64,000 bases of DNA from Clostridium_AT radicumherbarum (GTDB lineage: Bacteria; Bacillota; Clostridia; Clostridiales; Clostridiaceae): NCBI RefSeq assembly GCF_045310525.1, contig NZ_JBJHZY010000001.1, positions 496,001 to 560,000 of the forward strand. The letters are read 5' to 3'. Positions 26,672-34,583 of this stretch are shown here, piece after piece. Every line of letters starts with the position of its first letter. Position 1 is the first letter of the stretch. Below the pieces are notes generated by a model. That model was given only the letters and a program-made list of their open reading frames with translations, did no database searches and had not been told where the DNA came from. The translations under genes were made by a program, and so were the position numbers.

Positions 26672-27622
26672 ATGGTTAAAATTATTAAAGACACTATTTA
26701 TGAGAGTCCATCTGTTTTAGATGTGTTAAGCAAAATTAAAGATGAGAAGGATAATTACTGGATAGACATGGACAACCCATCCCCAGCAGATTTAGAGGAA
26801 TTAAAAAAGTTTTATATGTTTCATTCTCTTTCTATAGAAGATTGTATATCAAAGACTAAACGTTCTAAAATCGATGAATTTGATAATTATCATTTTCTAA
26901 TTGCAGTTACTCATCAAAGCAGCCAAGGTAATTATTATTCTTATAGGAATTTATATATTTTTATTGGTGAAAATTATTTAATCAGCATTCATTATGGTGA
27001 AAGTAAAGTTATAAGTGACATAATAAATAAGTATAAAAAGGAAATGGATATATTTCAAAATGGCATAGGTTTTCTATTGTATCATATTTTAGACGAAGCT
27101 GTAGACCAGTATTTTCTTCTAACTGATAGACTTGAGGAAGCTATTAATACCCTTGAATTTAAAGCCATGAATAAACCTGTGCAGGATACATTAAATGAGA
27201 TAATGAAGACTAAGAGAGATGTAACCAAGCTTAGAAGGGTGGTTTCCCCTCTGCGTGAAGTTATAAATACACTCTTAAGACATGAGGATATTGCAGATGA
27301 AAAAAGCAGAATGTACTTTTCAGATATTTATGACCATATTTTAAGGATATATGACCTTATTGAGTCAGACCAGGAGATGGTAACCTCCTGTCTTGAGTTA
27401 TATTCCTCACAGTTATCCAATTCCATGAATGTGGTTATGAAATTTTTAACTTCAATTACAACCATTATGACCTCAATAGCCTTGCTTACTGGCTGGTTTG
27501 GAATGAATTTTTCAAATATGGTAGAGCTTAACTATAAATATAGTTATCTTCTTTTTATAATCTTTGTTGTATTAATGACCGTAATTCAAATTGCCTTCTT
27601 TAAGAGGAAAAAGTGGCTCTAA
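26672..27622 (+). CDS. corA: CorA-family divalent cation transporter
   Basis: Magnesium (or cobalt/nickel) channel of 316 residues. A large soluble N-terminal funnel with a long stalk helix (residues about 140-250) precedes two C-terminal membrane helices; the first ends in the universal GMN motif (LLTGWFGMNFSN), and the second is YLLFIIFVVLMTVIQIAFF with a basic tail KRKKWL, as the family requires. ATG 26672 follows GAGGTGGTATT. The gene stands alone between terminator and intergenic repeat. Confidence 0.92.
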   Translation: MVKIIKDTIYESPSVLDVLSKIKDEKDNYWIDMDNPSPADLEELKKFYMFHSLSIEDCISKTKRSKIDEFDNYHFLIAVTHQSSQGNYYSYRNLYIFIGENYLISIHYGESKVISDIINKYKKEMDIFQNGIGFLLYHILDEAVDQYFLLTDRLEEAINTLEFKAMNKPVQDTLNEIMKTKRDVTKLRRVVSPLREVINTLLRHEDIADEKSRMYFSDIYDHILRIYDLIESDQEMVTSCLELYSSQLSNSMNVVMKFLTSITTIMTSIALLTGWFGMNFSNMVELNYKYSYLLFIIFVVLMTVIQIAFFKRKKWL

Positions 27623-27626
27623 CTTA

Positions 27627-27650
27627 GGGGCGGTTAACAACTTTATGCAC
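27627..27650 (+). repeat. Copy of the GGG(A)CGGTTAA intergenic repeat
   Basis: GGGCGGTTAACAACTTTATGCACT is a diverged copy of the sequence GGGACGGTTAATGATCTTGT... read on the minus strand at 32290-32325. Confidence 0.4.
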
Positions 27651-27844
27651 TCTTTGCCAGTAAGGGGAACTGGTTAGGAGTATAAAATTAAGTTTTAAAA
27701 CAAGTATATATGAGAATTAATATTCTATAAAAAACTGTAATATTATATAATGAGGAATAATATACCGTATCAATTTGACAGTAAGTGATGATACTTATTG
27801 TAAGTGAAATTTTAATTGGCTTTTAATAAGAATGGGGGGATAAT

Positions 27845-28033
27845 ATGGATAAAAAGTTGTACAAATCTAATTCTAATAAAGTAATTGCAGGAGTTTGTGG
27901 AGGAATAGCAGAGTATTTTGATATTGATCCTACAGTTGTACGTTTAGGATGGGTATTATTTATACTATTAGGCGGATGCGGAATATTAGCATACTTAATA
28001 TTTGCTTTAGTAATGCCAAGTAAGATTGAATGA
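27845..28033 (+). CDS. PspC-domain membrane protein
   Basis: Sixty-two residues forming a single PspC domain: KLYKSNSNKVIAGVCGGIAEYFDIDPTVVRLGWVLFILLGGCGILAYLIFALVMP. The CGGIAEYF and DPTVVRLGW elements are diagnostic. One long hydrophobic hairpin places it in the membrane. PspC proteins are linked to envelope stress responses; stand-alone versions are common in Clostridia and their action is poorly defined. ATG follows a GGGGGGATAAT site, and a terminator-like hairpin lies at 28136. Confidence 0.92.
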   Translation: MDKKLYKSNSNKVIAGVCGGIAEYFDIDPTVVRLGWVLFILLGGCGILAYLIFALVMPSKIE

Positions 28034-28135
28034 GTATTTTATTATGAAAATATAAGATTGACAAAATACCAGATAAATTATAACTATGAGGTAAAAATTA
28101 AACAATAAGAATAAATAGATATATTACTATAGATC

Positions 28136-28171
28136 AAAGGTATAAAGCTTAAGGCTTATGCCTTTTTATTT
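28136..28171 (+). terminator. Probable terminator after the PspC gene
   Basis: AAAGGTATAAAGC pairs with GCTTATGCCTTT (one bulge, one G-T), followed by TTATTTT. Confidence 0.55.
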
Positions 28172-28209
28172 TACAAAAATGAAAAATATGTAAAAATTTA
28201 TAAAGAATA

Positions 28210-28238
28210 TTGACAAGAATGTAATAGTGTATTAAACT
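28210..28238 (+). promoter_or_regulatory. Promoter of the YtrA-type operon
   Basis: TTGACA (28210-28215) and TAAACT (28233-28238), spacer 17 bp. The -10 region is inside the operator at 28221-28254. Confidence 0.7.
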
Positions 28239-28254
28239 AGTAGTACACTATTAC
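28221..28254 (+). promoter_or_regulatory. Perfect 11-bp inverted repeat, candidate GntR/YtrA operator
   Basis: GTAATAGTGTA (28221-28231) and TACACTATTAC (28244-28254) are exact inverted complements with a 12-bp spacer, straddling the -10 box. GntR regulators of the YtrA type usually repress their own operons from such sites. Confidence 0.75.
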
Positions 28255-28304
28255 AATAAAACAATGCTCAGCATTAAGGTGAAACAATCCCTTGGAGGTG
28301 TGAT

Positions 28305-28667
28305 ATGGAAATAATATTTGACGAAAACACGCCTATTTACATTCAGATAATGAATATCATAAAGAGGCAGATAGTATCAAAAGAGTTAAAAGGAGGAGAG
28401 AAATTGGCATCAGTAAGAGACTTATCAACTGATTTAAAGGTTAATCCAAATACAATTCAAAGAGCATACAAAGAGCTTGAAAGAGAAGGAATAGCCTACA
28501 CTCAAAGGGGAATGGGAACCTTTATAACAGAGGATGAAAATATATTATTTAGTCTAAGACGTGATACAGCAAATGAAGTAATGAACTCATTTATAGAGGG
28601 AATGAAGCAATTAGGCTTCAGTAATGATGAAATACTTGATTTAGTATCAAAGAATTTGAGGAAGTAA
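28305..28667 (+). CDS. GntR-family regulator, YtrA subfamily
   Basis: Short GntR repressor of 120 residues. It opens with the GntR winged helix (PIYIQIMNIIKRQIVSKELKGGEKLASVRDLSTDLKVNPNTIQRAYKELEREGIAYTQRGMGTFI) and has only a short C-terminal helix pair for dimerisation, the YtrA hallmark. ATG follows GGAGGTGTGAT. It is the first gene of a regulator-ABC-permease-lipoprotein operon, the layout of YtrA-type operons induced by cell-wall antibiotics. The stop codon is embedded in the first hairpin of the repeat array that follows. Confidence 0.92.
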   Translation: MEIIFDENTPIYIQIMNIIKRQIVSKELKGGEKLASVRDLSTDLKVNPNTIQRAYKELEREGIAYTQRGMGTFITEDENILFSLRRDTANEVMNSFIEGMKQLGFSNDEILDLVSKNLRK

Positions 28668-28921
28668 AAGTCCTAAATGGACTTTTACGGGTAGTTTGTG
28701 AGCGGAGCGAACGAGGTTAAATTACCCCGTGTTCCGACTAAAAGGAGGTTAAAGCCCTAAATGGGCTTTAACGAGTAGTTTCACGAGGGGAGCGAGTAGT
28801 CTTAAACTACTCAGTGTTTCCGACTAAAAGGAGGTTAAAGCCCTAAATGGGCTTTAACGAGTAGTTTTATGAGCGGGAGCGAGTAGTCTTAAACTACTCA
28901 GTGTTTCCGACTAAAAGGAGG
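28664..28921 (+). repeat. Three tandem copies of a double-hairpin element ending in a ribosome binding site
   Basis: Units start at 28664, 28748 and 28834 and are 84-88 bp long. Each has hairpin 1 with a 10-bp stem and TAAAT loop (for example GTTAAAGCCC/GGGCTTTAAC), hairpin 2 (GAGTAGTTT/AAACTACTC), then GTGTTTCCGACTAAAAGGAGG. Stem changes are compensated: copy 1 has GTAAAAGTCC/GGACTTTTAC and GGGTAGTTT/AAATTACCC. The last AAAGGAGG serves the ABC ATPase gene at 28930. A fourth copy is at 52843. Confidence 0.85.
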
Positions 28922-28929
28922 AATAAAGT

Positions 28930-29625
28930 ATGGATTTTATATTAGAAACAAAGGGCTTATCTAAAAGCTATTTCAATAAAAAAGCCTTAAGAGAAGTAAA
29001 CTTCTCTCTTGAAAAAGGAAAAGTATTAGGATTATTAGGGCCAAACGGAAGTGGTAAAACTACTTTTATAAAAATTGCGGCAGGAATTTTGAGACAGTCA
29101 AGCGGAGAGATACTAATAAATAGAAGTAAGCCTGGAGTTACAACGAAAGAACTCGTGTCTTATCTACCTGATAGAACCTATCTATATAAGTGGATGAAGA
29201 TTAAGGATGCGGTAGGATTCTTTAAAGATTTTTACAAAGACTTTGATGAAACTAGATGTGATGAACTTTTAAAGTTCATGGATCTGGATAAGGATTTAAA
29301 AATAACAACTCTATCAAAAGGTATGATGGAAAAGTTAAATCTAACATTAGTCTTATCAAGAAAGGCAAAATTATATATTCTCGATGAACCTTTAGCGGGG
29401 GTTGATCCAGTAGCAAGAGAGAAAATATTAGATGCAATTATACAGAGCTATAATGAAGAAAGTTCAATGATTATAACCACACATCTTGTTAAGGATATTG
29501 AAAGAATTTTTGATGATGTTGCTTTTATAAAGGATGGAGAAATAGTCCTCTCTGGTAATGCAGAGGATTTAAGATCGGAAAAAGGAAAGTCAATTGATGA
29601 GTTATTTAGGGAGGTATTTGAATAA
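28930..29625 (+). CDS. ABC transporter ATPase of the YtrA-type operon (YtrB-like)
   Basis: Nucleotide-binding subunit of 231 residues. Walker A GPNGSGKTT, signature LSKGMMEKLNL, Walker B LYILDEPLAGVDP and switch His IITTHLVKDIE are all present. The family is the ABC-2 type class linked to antibiotic export or target protection. ATG 28930 uses the AAAGGAGG at the end of the repeat array. The stop overlaps the permease start (TAATG), so translation is coupled. Confidence 0.9.
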   Translation: MDFILETKGLSKSYFNKKALREVNFSLEKGKVLGLLGPNGSGKTTFIKIAAGILRQSSGEILINRSKPGVTTKELVSYLPDRTYLYKWMKIKDAVGFFKDFYKDFDETRCDELLKFMDLDKDLKITTLSKGMMEKLNLTLVLSRKAKLYILDEPLAGVDPVAREKILDAIIQSYNEESSMIITTHLVKDIERIFDDVAFIKDGEIVLSGNAEDLRSEKGKSIDELFREVFE

Positions 29626-30416
29626 TGGGTAAGCTTTTAAAATATGAGTTTAAAGGAAACTACAAATCGTTTTTAGGATTGTTTGCCATTATAGCGTTAT
29701 TAAATATTTTGATTTTTACAAGGATTAATATCTGGAATAATGCTGCTATAATTGCACTATTTTCATCAGTAGCTGTAGGAGCATTTGTAGTAGTCTTTGT
29801 CTTTGTAGTGAGTTCATTTAAAAACGAAATGTATGAAGATAAAGGGTATTTAACCTTTACTCTACCTATAGGAGGAAAGAAAATAGTAGCATCAAAGCTT
29901 ATAGCTGGAATAGTTTGGTTTATTGGACTTGGAATTGTGGTTTCAATTTCTACTAGAATATTAATTGGGTTTATTGGTCCTGAGGTTATTAATCAAATAA
30001 ATTTGTATGTTAATACAAAGGCTGCATTTTTGGTAGGTGCTTTGTTTGGTATAATTAATTTAATAATGTTACTTTTAATGATTTATTTTTCAATAACTAT
30101 TACCAGGGTAGCATTAAGAAAAAAGAAAATGAGTGGATTCTTAGGATTCATAGCATTTATAGTGCTTAATGTAGTTATATTTTATGTAGAATATCATTTA
30201 ATGAAATTATTTCCTCAAGCTTTTAGCTTCGGGTTAGATTTTCTTCAAAATACCCAAGCAAATGGGAGCCTTATGACAATTAATAATGAATCTATGATGT
30301 CAATTAGTAATGGATCTATAAATATAAATATAGCAGCATTTATTTATAATATCATAGTATATATAGGACTATTTTTATCTACAGGATATCTAATTGATAA
30401 TAAAATAGATATATAA
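29625..30416 (+). CDS. ABC-2-type permease of the YtrA-type operon
   Basis: Membrane subunit of 263 residues with about six helices, starting MGKLLKYEFKGNYKSFLGLFAIIALLNILIF, a typical ABC-2 permease opening. A large polar loop with Asn/Ser/Met (NTQANGSLMTINNESMMSISNGS) sits before the last helix and is likely extracellular. Together with the upstream ATPase it should form the transporter whose expression the YtrA repressor controls. The substrate is unknown. Confidence 0.82.
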   Translation: MGKLLKYEFKGNYKSFLGLFAIIALLNILIFTRINIWNNAAIIALFSSVAVGAFVVVFVFVVSSFKNEMYEDKGYLTFTLPIGGKKIVASKLIAGIVWFIGLGIVVSISTRILIGFIGPEVINQINLYVNTKAAFLVGALFGIINLIMLLLMIYFSITITRVALRKKKMSGFLGFIAFIVLNVVIFYVEYHLMKLFPQAFSFGLDFLQNTQANGSLMTINNESMMSISNGSININIAAFIYNIIVYIGLFLSTGYLIDNKIDI

Positions 30417-30427
30417 GGAGTTGAGAG

Positions 30428-31183
30428 GTGTATATGGTGTCAATAAAAAGGGGTATAGGCTATTTAATTTTGGTATTAGTAGTGGTTATAAGTTTAAGCG
30501 GATGCTCAGTGAAATTCACATCTAACAACAAAAACGGTGGCATGGGCAGAGTAGATAAAAAGGTTATAGACCTAGGAAATGCGAAGGAATCAGAAGTACA
30601 GATAAAAATGGCTGTAGGGGAACTTACCATAGATAAGAGCACAGATAAAATGATGGATGGAAGTTTCACATATACAAAAGAGGATTGGAAGCCAGAAGTG
30701 GGTTATAGTGAATCAGGAGATAAAGGGATTATTGATATAAAGAGCCCATCTGATATGCAAATGAATAATAATATAAGTATTGGTAAAAGTGAATACACAT
30801 GGGATTTAGCATTTAACAAAGATATTCCTATGGATATGAATATTGATATGGGAGTAGGAGAAGCAAAAGTAAATCTTCAAGAGCTTAATATGAGAAATTT
30901 ATATGTTAAGACAGGAGTAGGGGCTGTTAGTATTGATATTTCAGGTAAATATAAAAATGATGTTAATGTAAGTATTGAGGGCGGAATAGGAAAGACTACA
31001 GTATATGTACCAAAGGATATAGGAGTAAAGATAAAAGCAAATAATGGTATTGGAGGCCTTAAAACTAAGGGATTTATTAAGAAAAATGATGAGTATGTAA
31101 ATGATAGTTATGGAAAAACACAAAACAATATTATAGTAGATGTAAAGGTTGGAATTGGAGATTTAGAAATTAAATTAAAATAG
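30428..31183 (+). CDS. Lipoprotein with toast-rack/adhesin-like beta domain
   Basis: Surface lipoprotein of about 250 residues: signal YLILVLVVVISLSGC with lipobox LSGC. The mature part repeats short Gly-rich beta motifs, such as VQIKMAVGELTIDKS, MDINMDMGVGEAKVNL, LYVKTGVGAVSIDIS and VSIEGGIGKTTVYVPK, which suggest a right-handed beta-helix or toast-rack fold as in LiaF-type envelope-stress proteins. Start is GTG 30428 (AAGGAG at 30415) or ATG 30434 two codons in. It closes the operon and may sense or bind the antibiotic at the cell surface, which is inference. Confidence 0.78.
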   Translation: MYMVSIKRGIGYLILVLVVVISLSGCSVKFTSNNKNGGMGRVDKKVIDLGNAKESEVQIKMAVGELTIDKSTDKMMDGSFTYTKEDWKPEVGYSESGDKGIIDIKSPSDMQMNNNISIGKSEYTWDLAFNKDIPMDMNIDMGVGEAKVNLQELNMRNLYVKTGVGAVSIDISGKYKNDVNVSIEGGIGKTTVYVPKDIGVKIKANNGIGGLKTKGFIKKNDEYVNDSYGKTQNNIIVDVKVGIGDLEIKLK

Positions 31184-31238
31184 AATATTATTTCCTGAAA
31201 GCTGGTTTTAGTAAAGGCTTAAGATTCAGCAAAAAAAA

Positions 31239-31271
31239 GTGTCATAAACAAGAAGGTTTGTGGCATTTTTT
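31239..31271 (+). terminator. Terminator of the YtrA-type operon
   Basis: GTGTCATAAAC (31239-31249) pairs with GTTTGTGGCAT through two G-T pairs, followed by TTTTT. Confidence 0.7.
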
Positions 31272-31418
31272 ATTGGGGTAATATGGAACAAAGCCTTAAA
31301 TAATATGAATAGCTTTATGATATAATTAACCTATAAATAGAATAGTTAAATTAATAATGCATAAATTATAATTTAAGAATTTAGAAAACTGTTTTTGTAA
31401 TGGAGTAGGTGAAGGATT

Positions 31419-31709
31419 ATGAAGGTGTTATTATTAAAAGTTACTTTAAGAGCATCTTGGGTACATTCTCTAAAGGAAAAGAGGATGGTGGTAAAGAGCA
31501 TTGTTCAAAGATTAAAAAATAAGTTTAATTTATCAGTTGCAGAAGTAGCTGAACAGGATATTCATCAAATAATAGTCATAGGTATTGCAGCAATATGCGG
31601 AAGTACCGCACAAGTAGATTCAACTATGGAAAATGTAATTAATTTTATAGAAGGTAATACGGATGCAGAAATTATTGATATTCAAAGAGATGATATCGTT
31701 AGTATGTAA
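31419..31709 (+). CDS. DUF503 (YlxP-like) protein
   Basis: A 96-residue DUF503 protein: VLLLKVTLRASWVHSLKEKRMVVKSIVQRLKNKFNLSVAEVAEQDIHQ is the family core, including SLKEKR and VAEV. In other Firmicutes ylxP sits in the nusA-infB-rbfA cluster; here it stands alone. The function is not established. ATG follows GTGAAGGATT. Confidence 0.9.
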   Translation: MKVLLLKVTLRASWVHSLKEKRMVVKSIVQRLKNKFNLSVAEVAEQDIHQIIVIGIAAICGSTAQVDSTMENVINFIEGNTDAEIIDIQRDDIVSM

Positions 31710-31753
31710 TTAAAATATATAATTTGAAATAACTGCACATAGGGAGAAAAATT

Positions 31754-32158
31754 ATGAGCATGAAAGTGTTACACCATGTCTGTATTCAAACAGAAAAATA
31801 TGAAGAATCACTTAAATTTTATACTGAAATTTTAGGGTTTGAATTAGTATCAGAAACAGCTAATTTTCATAAAAGAGATTTTAACACCTGGCTAAGAATG
31901 GGAACGTTTATGATTGAATTGCAAACTAGCAAAAATGGAGATAAATTAAATAATTGGAGTTCATTAAATGAAGGAATAGTGCACATGTGTTTTTTAGTGG
32001 ATAATGTTAACCAAGAATTTGATAGGATAAAAAAATTAGGCTACACAAATTTCAGGATTAAAAATGGAGAAGAAATCTATAAAGTTGAAGATGGATACTT
32101 ATTTAAAATTAAGGCACCGGAGGGTACTGAAATTGAAATAAGGGATACGCTTATTTAA
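31754..32158 (+). CDS. VOC-superfamily (glyoxalase/bleomycin-resistance fold) protein
   Basis: A 134-residue vicinal-oxygen-chelate protein: VLHHVCIQTEKYEESLKFYTEILGFELV begins the first beta-alpha-beta module, and MCFLVDNVNQEFDRIKKLGYTNFRIKN the second, ending KAPEGTEIEIRD with the metal-binding Glu. The candidate metal ligands are the N-terminal His and C-terminal Glu. Such proteins include glyoxalase I, epimerases and drug-binding proteins; the sequence does not decide among them. ATG follows AGGGAGAAAAATT. Confidence 0.86.
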   Translation: MSMKVLHHVCIQTEKYEESLKFYTEILGFELVSETANFHKRDFNTWLRMGTFMIELQTSKNGDKLNNWSSLNEGIVHMCFLVDNVNQEFDRIKKLGYTNFRIKNGEEIYKVEDGYLFKIKAPEGTEIEIRDTLI

Positions 32159-32205
32159 AAATCTAGAGAGTTCATTTGCCTTTATTAGTGTGAGTTCATA
32201 GATTA

Positions 32206-32365
32206 GGGACGGTTAATGACTATTTACACTTTAAAATTAAGTGACGGTTAAAAATATGGCTCAAAGGTGTATATATTTATTAACCGCTCCTAATATCTAA
32301 AGTGCACAAGATCATTAACCGTCCCTCTTTTCATATCTAAGGTGAACAAAGTTATTAACCGTCCC
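32206..32365. repeat. Cluster of five GGGACGGTTAA repeats in both orientations
   Basis: The gap 32159-32489 has no gene. GGGACGGTTAAT at 32206 and a variant GTGACGGTTAA at 32241 face right; ATTAACCGCTCC at 32279, ATTAACCGTCCC at 32314 and 32354 face left, the last two 40 bp apart with ATATCTAARGTG between units. A diverged copy is at 27627. Oppositely oriented copies could fold into one long hairpin. Confidence 0.7.
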
Positions 32366-32489
32366 CAAAACCCATAAAAGTTTATATTTTATTTATATTT
32401 AGTTTATGGAAAATATAGGGTGATAATTTACAATAAGAATATGGGAAGCTTTCCTACAAATAGAAAAAAGAATAAAGGAGAGGTTATTA

Positions 32490-33752
32490 TTGAAATTAAA
32501 GAAGAAAACAGTGATGCTGCTTAGCTTTACTTTAGGTACACTCTTATTTGCAACGACTGCTTTGGCTGATGTAGCTTCAAAAAGCGGCTATGACCAGATA
32601 AAAGATGCTTTAAAGTTCACAGCAGAAAGTTATAGCAGTAAACTTTCAAGCTACACAATGGATGTGTCCTTTGTCATGAAGGATAATGATGTGAATTTGT
32701 CTTCACAAAATACAGTAACTAAGGTTGATATTAAAAAAGGGGTTAGGGAAGATGTTTCAACAAATATAAATTATAATAATGAAAAGGTAGAAGGCTACAA
32801 CTATACAGATAAAAATAGCTTTATAAATTATAATAGTCAGCAGAAAATTTATTATGTAGGTGAAAATAATGGGACAAATAATCAGGTAGCCATTAGAAAC
32901 CCATTTAAGGAGAATTCTGCAGGTGATTTAGAGAAAATTGCTGATGCCCTTACAGCAAATCTTAAGGACTATGTTGAGGTGACTGCAAGACCTGATGGAG
33001 GCAAGATATTATCAGGGTCACTTAGTGAAGCTCAAATACCAGCACTGGTAAACGCTGTAACTTCCTTTGAATTTAAAAACTCCTATGGTGGATACTATGC
33101 AGCAAGAGCTGGGGTTAATCCTGAGAAAGCAACTAAAATAACAAGTGATATATTTGTTAAGGATGTGAAAGGAAAAATTAATGTTGATAAGAATGGCTTA
33201 ATTGAAAGTATTCTTGCTACAGGAACCCTTTCTGGAAAAGATAATAAGGGAGCAGCTCACATTATAACCTTTGAATTACTTGGAAAGCTCCAGAATGTAA
33301 ATTCAACTGTTATAAGTAAGCCTGATCTTACTGGGAAAAAGGTTGAAAAAGTTTCAAATAGTAAAATGCAAAATAAGCCTAATTATAAAAATTATTCAGG
33401 CCAGTATAAAGGGGACATAATAATAGACAAGGATGGAAAGCTTGTTAAAATTGGAGAGAGAATATTTGACATTGAATCTTCAGATGATAATTCTTTTACA
33501 GGAAGATACCATGAAGAGTATAGAAAAGGCTATGAGGAATATGCAGCAAATAGGAAGGATTTCAAACTTACAGCTAACTTTGATAAAGATCCATACAATC
33601 CTAGCTTTAACTATACAAATTCAGATGGTAAGAGCATAAAAGGGCAGATTGGGATTACACCATATGGAGCAAGATTATATATTAACTTCAATGAACCATC
33701 AAAAGGGAACATAATATTAGATGATTTAAGCTTATATAAGGTTTTTGACTAA
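32490..33752 (+). CDS. Secreted protein of unknown function
   Basis: I do not recognise this 420-residue protein. It starts at TTG 32490 behind AAAGGAGAGG and has a Sec signal peptide, LLSFTLGTLLFATTALA, cleaved before DVAS. The mature part has repeating beta-strand-like segments, an internal KSGYDQIKDALKFTAESYSSKLSSYTM helix, and a C-terminal YSGQYKGDIIIDKDGKLVKIGE region reminiscent of a lipocalin-like beta barrel. No Cys, no anchor motif. It precedes an ABC transporter and two-component system in the same orientation and could be their extracellular partner. Confidence 0.7.
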   Translation: MKLKKKTVMLLSFTLGTLLFATTALADVASKSGYDQIKDALKFTAESYSSKLSSYTMDVSFVMKDNDVNLSSQNTVTKVDIKKGVREDVSTNINYNNEKVEGYNYTDKNSFINYNSQQKIYYVGENNGTNNQVAIRNPFKENSAGDLEKIADALTANLKDYVEVTARPDGGKILSGSLSEAQIPALVNAVTSFEFKNSYGGYYAARAGVNPEKATKITSDIFVKDVKGKINVDKNGLIESILATGTLSGKDNKGAAHIITFELLGKLQNVNSTVISKPDLTGKKVEKVSNSKMQNKPNYKNYSGQYKGDIIIDKDGKLVKIGERIFDIESSDDNSFTGRYHEEYRKGYEEYAANRKDFKLTANFDKDPYNPSFNYTNSDGKSIKGQIGITPYGARLYINFNEPSKGNIILDDLSLYKVFD

Positions 33753-33784
33753 GAACAATATTTAAACAAACTCTGATTAATAAT

Positions 33785-33828
33785 GAGAATTGATAATGCA
33801 GCTACAAATACAGCCATTATCAATTCTC
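33785..33828. repeat. 14-bp inverted repeat upstream of the ABC ATPase gene
   Basis: GAGAATTGATAATG (33785-33798) is an exact inverted complement of CATTATCAATTCTC (33815-33828), 16-bp spacer, no T-run. It could be an operator or an mRNA hairpin; it lies 30 bp before the next gene. Confidence 0.6.
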
Positions 33829-33857
33829 CGCTGTATAAATATTTGCAGGAGGCACTT

Positions 33858-34583
33858 ATGGAAAAAGTCATTGAAATAGACCATATTACTAAGATTTTTA
33901 AAAATGGCAGGGGAATAAATGATATCAGTCTAGAAATAAATAGAGGTGATATATTTGGGTTTTTAGGCCCAAATGGTGCAGGCAAAACCACTGCTATGAA
34001 AATAATGACAGGCCTTTCAAGACCTGACAGCGGTGATGTAAAAATATTTGGCTATAGTATTCGTGAGGAATATGAAAAGGCTATGGAAAAAGTGGGATGT
34101 ATAATTGAAACGGCAGAATCCTATCCATATCTAACAGCTAAAGAAAATTTAATACAGTTCGGAAGATATTACAAAAATGTTAATGAAAATAGAATAGAGG
34201 AAGTTTTAGAACTTGTGGATCTTATAAAATATAAAAATGAACAGGCAAGAAAATTTTCTTTGGGTATGAAGCAAAGATTGGGAATTGCTGCTGCCATTTT
34301 ATCTAAGCCTGAAGTGATAATTTTGGACGAGCCCTTAAATGGACTTGATGTGCAAGGAATGGTACAGATGAGGAATATTATAAAAGACCTTGCAGAAAAA
34401 GAGAAGACAACCTTCTTTATTTCTAGCCATCTTATTCATGATGTTGAGTTAACCTGTACTAGAATCGGTATTTTATATGATGGAAAGATACTAAATGTAG
34501 ACAGTACTGAAAATATATTAAATAGTTATGCATCACTGGAAAATTATTTTATCAGCGAGGTAGAGAGAAATGGGAGAATTTAA
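33858..34583 (+). CDS. ABC transporter ATPase, BcrA-like
   Basis: Nucleotide-binding subunit of 241 residues. Walker A GPNGAGKTT, signature FSLGMKQRLGIAAAIL, Walker B VIILDEPLNGLD and switch His FISSHLIHDVE are intact. The SLGMKQRL signature and length fit the BcrA type used in peptide-antibiotic resistance. ATG 33858 follows CAGGAGGCACTT; the open frame upstream to 33783 is the inverted repeat. The 3' end overlaps the permease gene by 14 bp. Confidence 0.9.
   Translation: MEKVIEIDHITKIFKNGRGINDISLEINRGDIFGFLGPNGAGKTTAMKIMTGLSRPDSGDVKIFGYSIREEYEKAMEKVGCIIETAESYPYLTAKENLIQFGRYYKNVNENRIEEVLELVDLIKYKNEQARKFSLGMKQRLGIAAAILSKPEVIILDEPLNGLDVQGMVQMRNIIKDLAEKEKTTFFISSHLIHDVELTCTRIGILYDGKILNVDSTENILNSYASLENYFISEVERNGRI

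Noticed and set aside
28664..28921. CRISPR-like tandem repeats
   Set aside because: The units are adjacent without unique spacers, are 84-88 bp, and vary by compensated stem changes; no cas genes are present.
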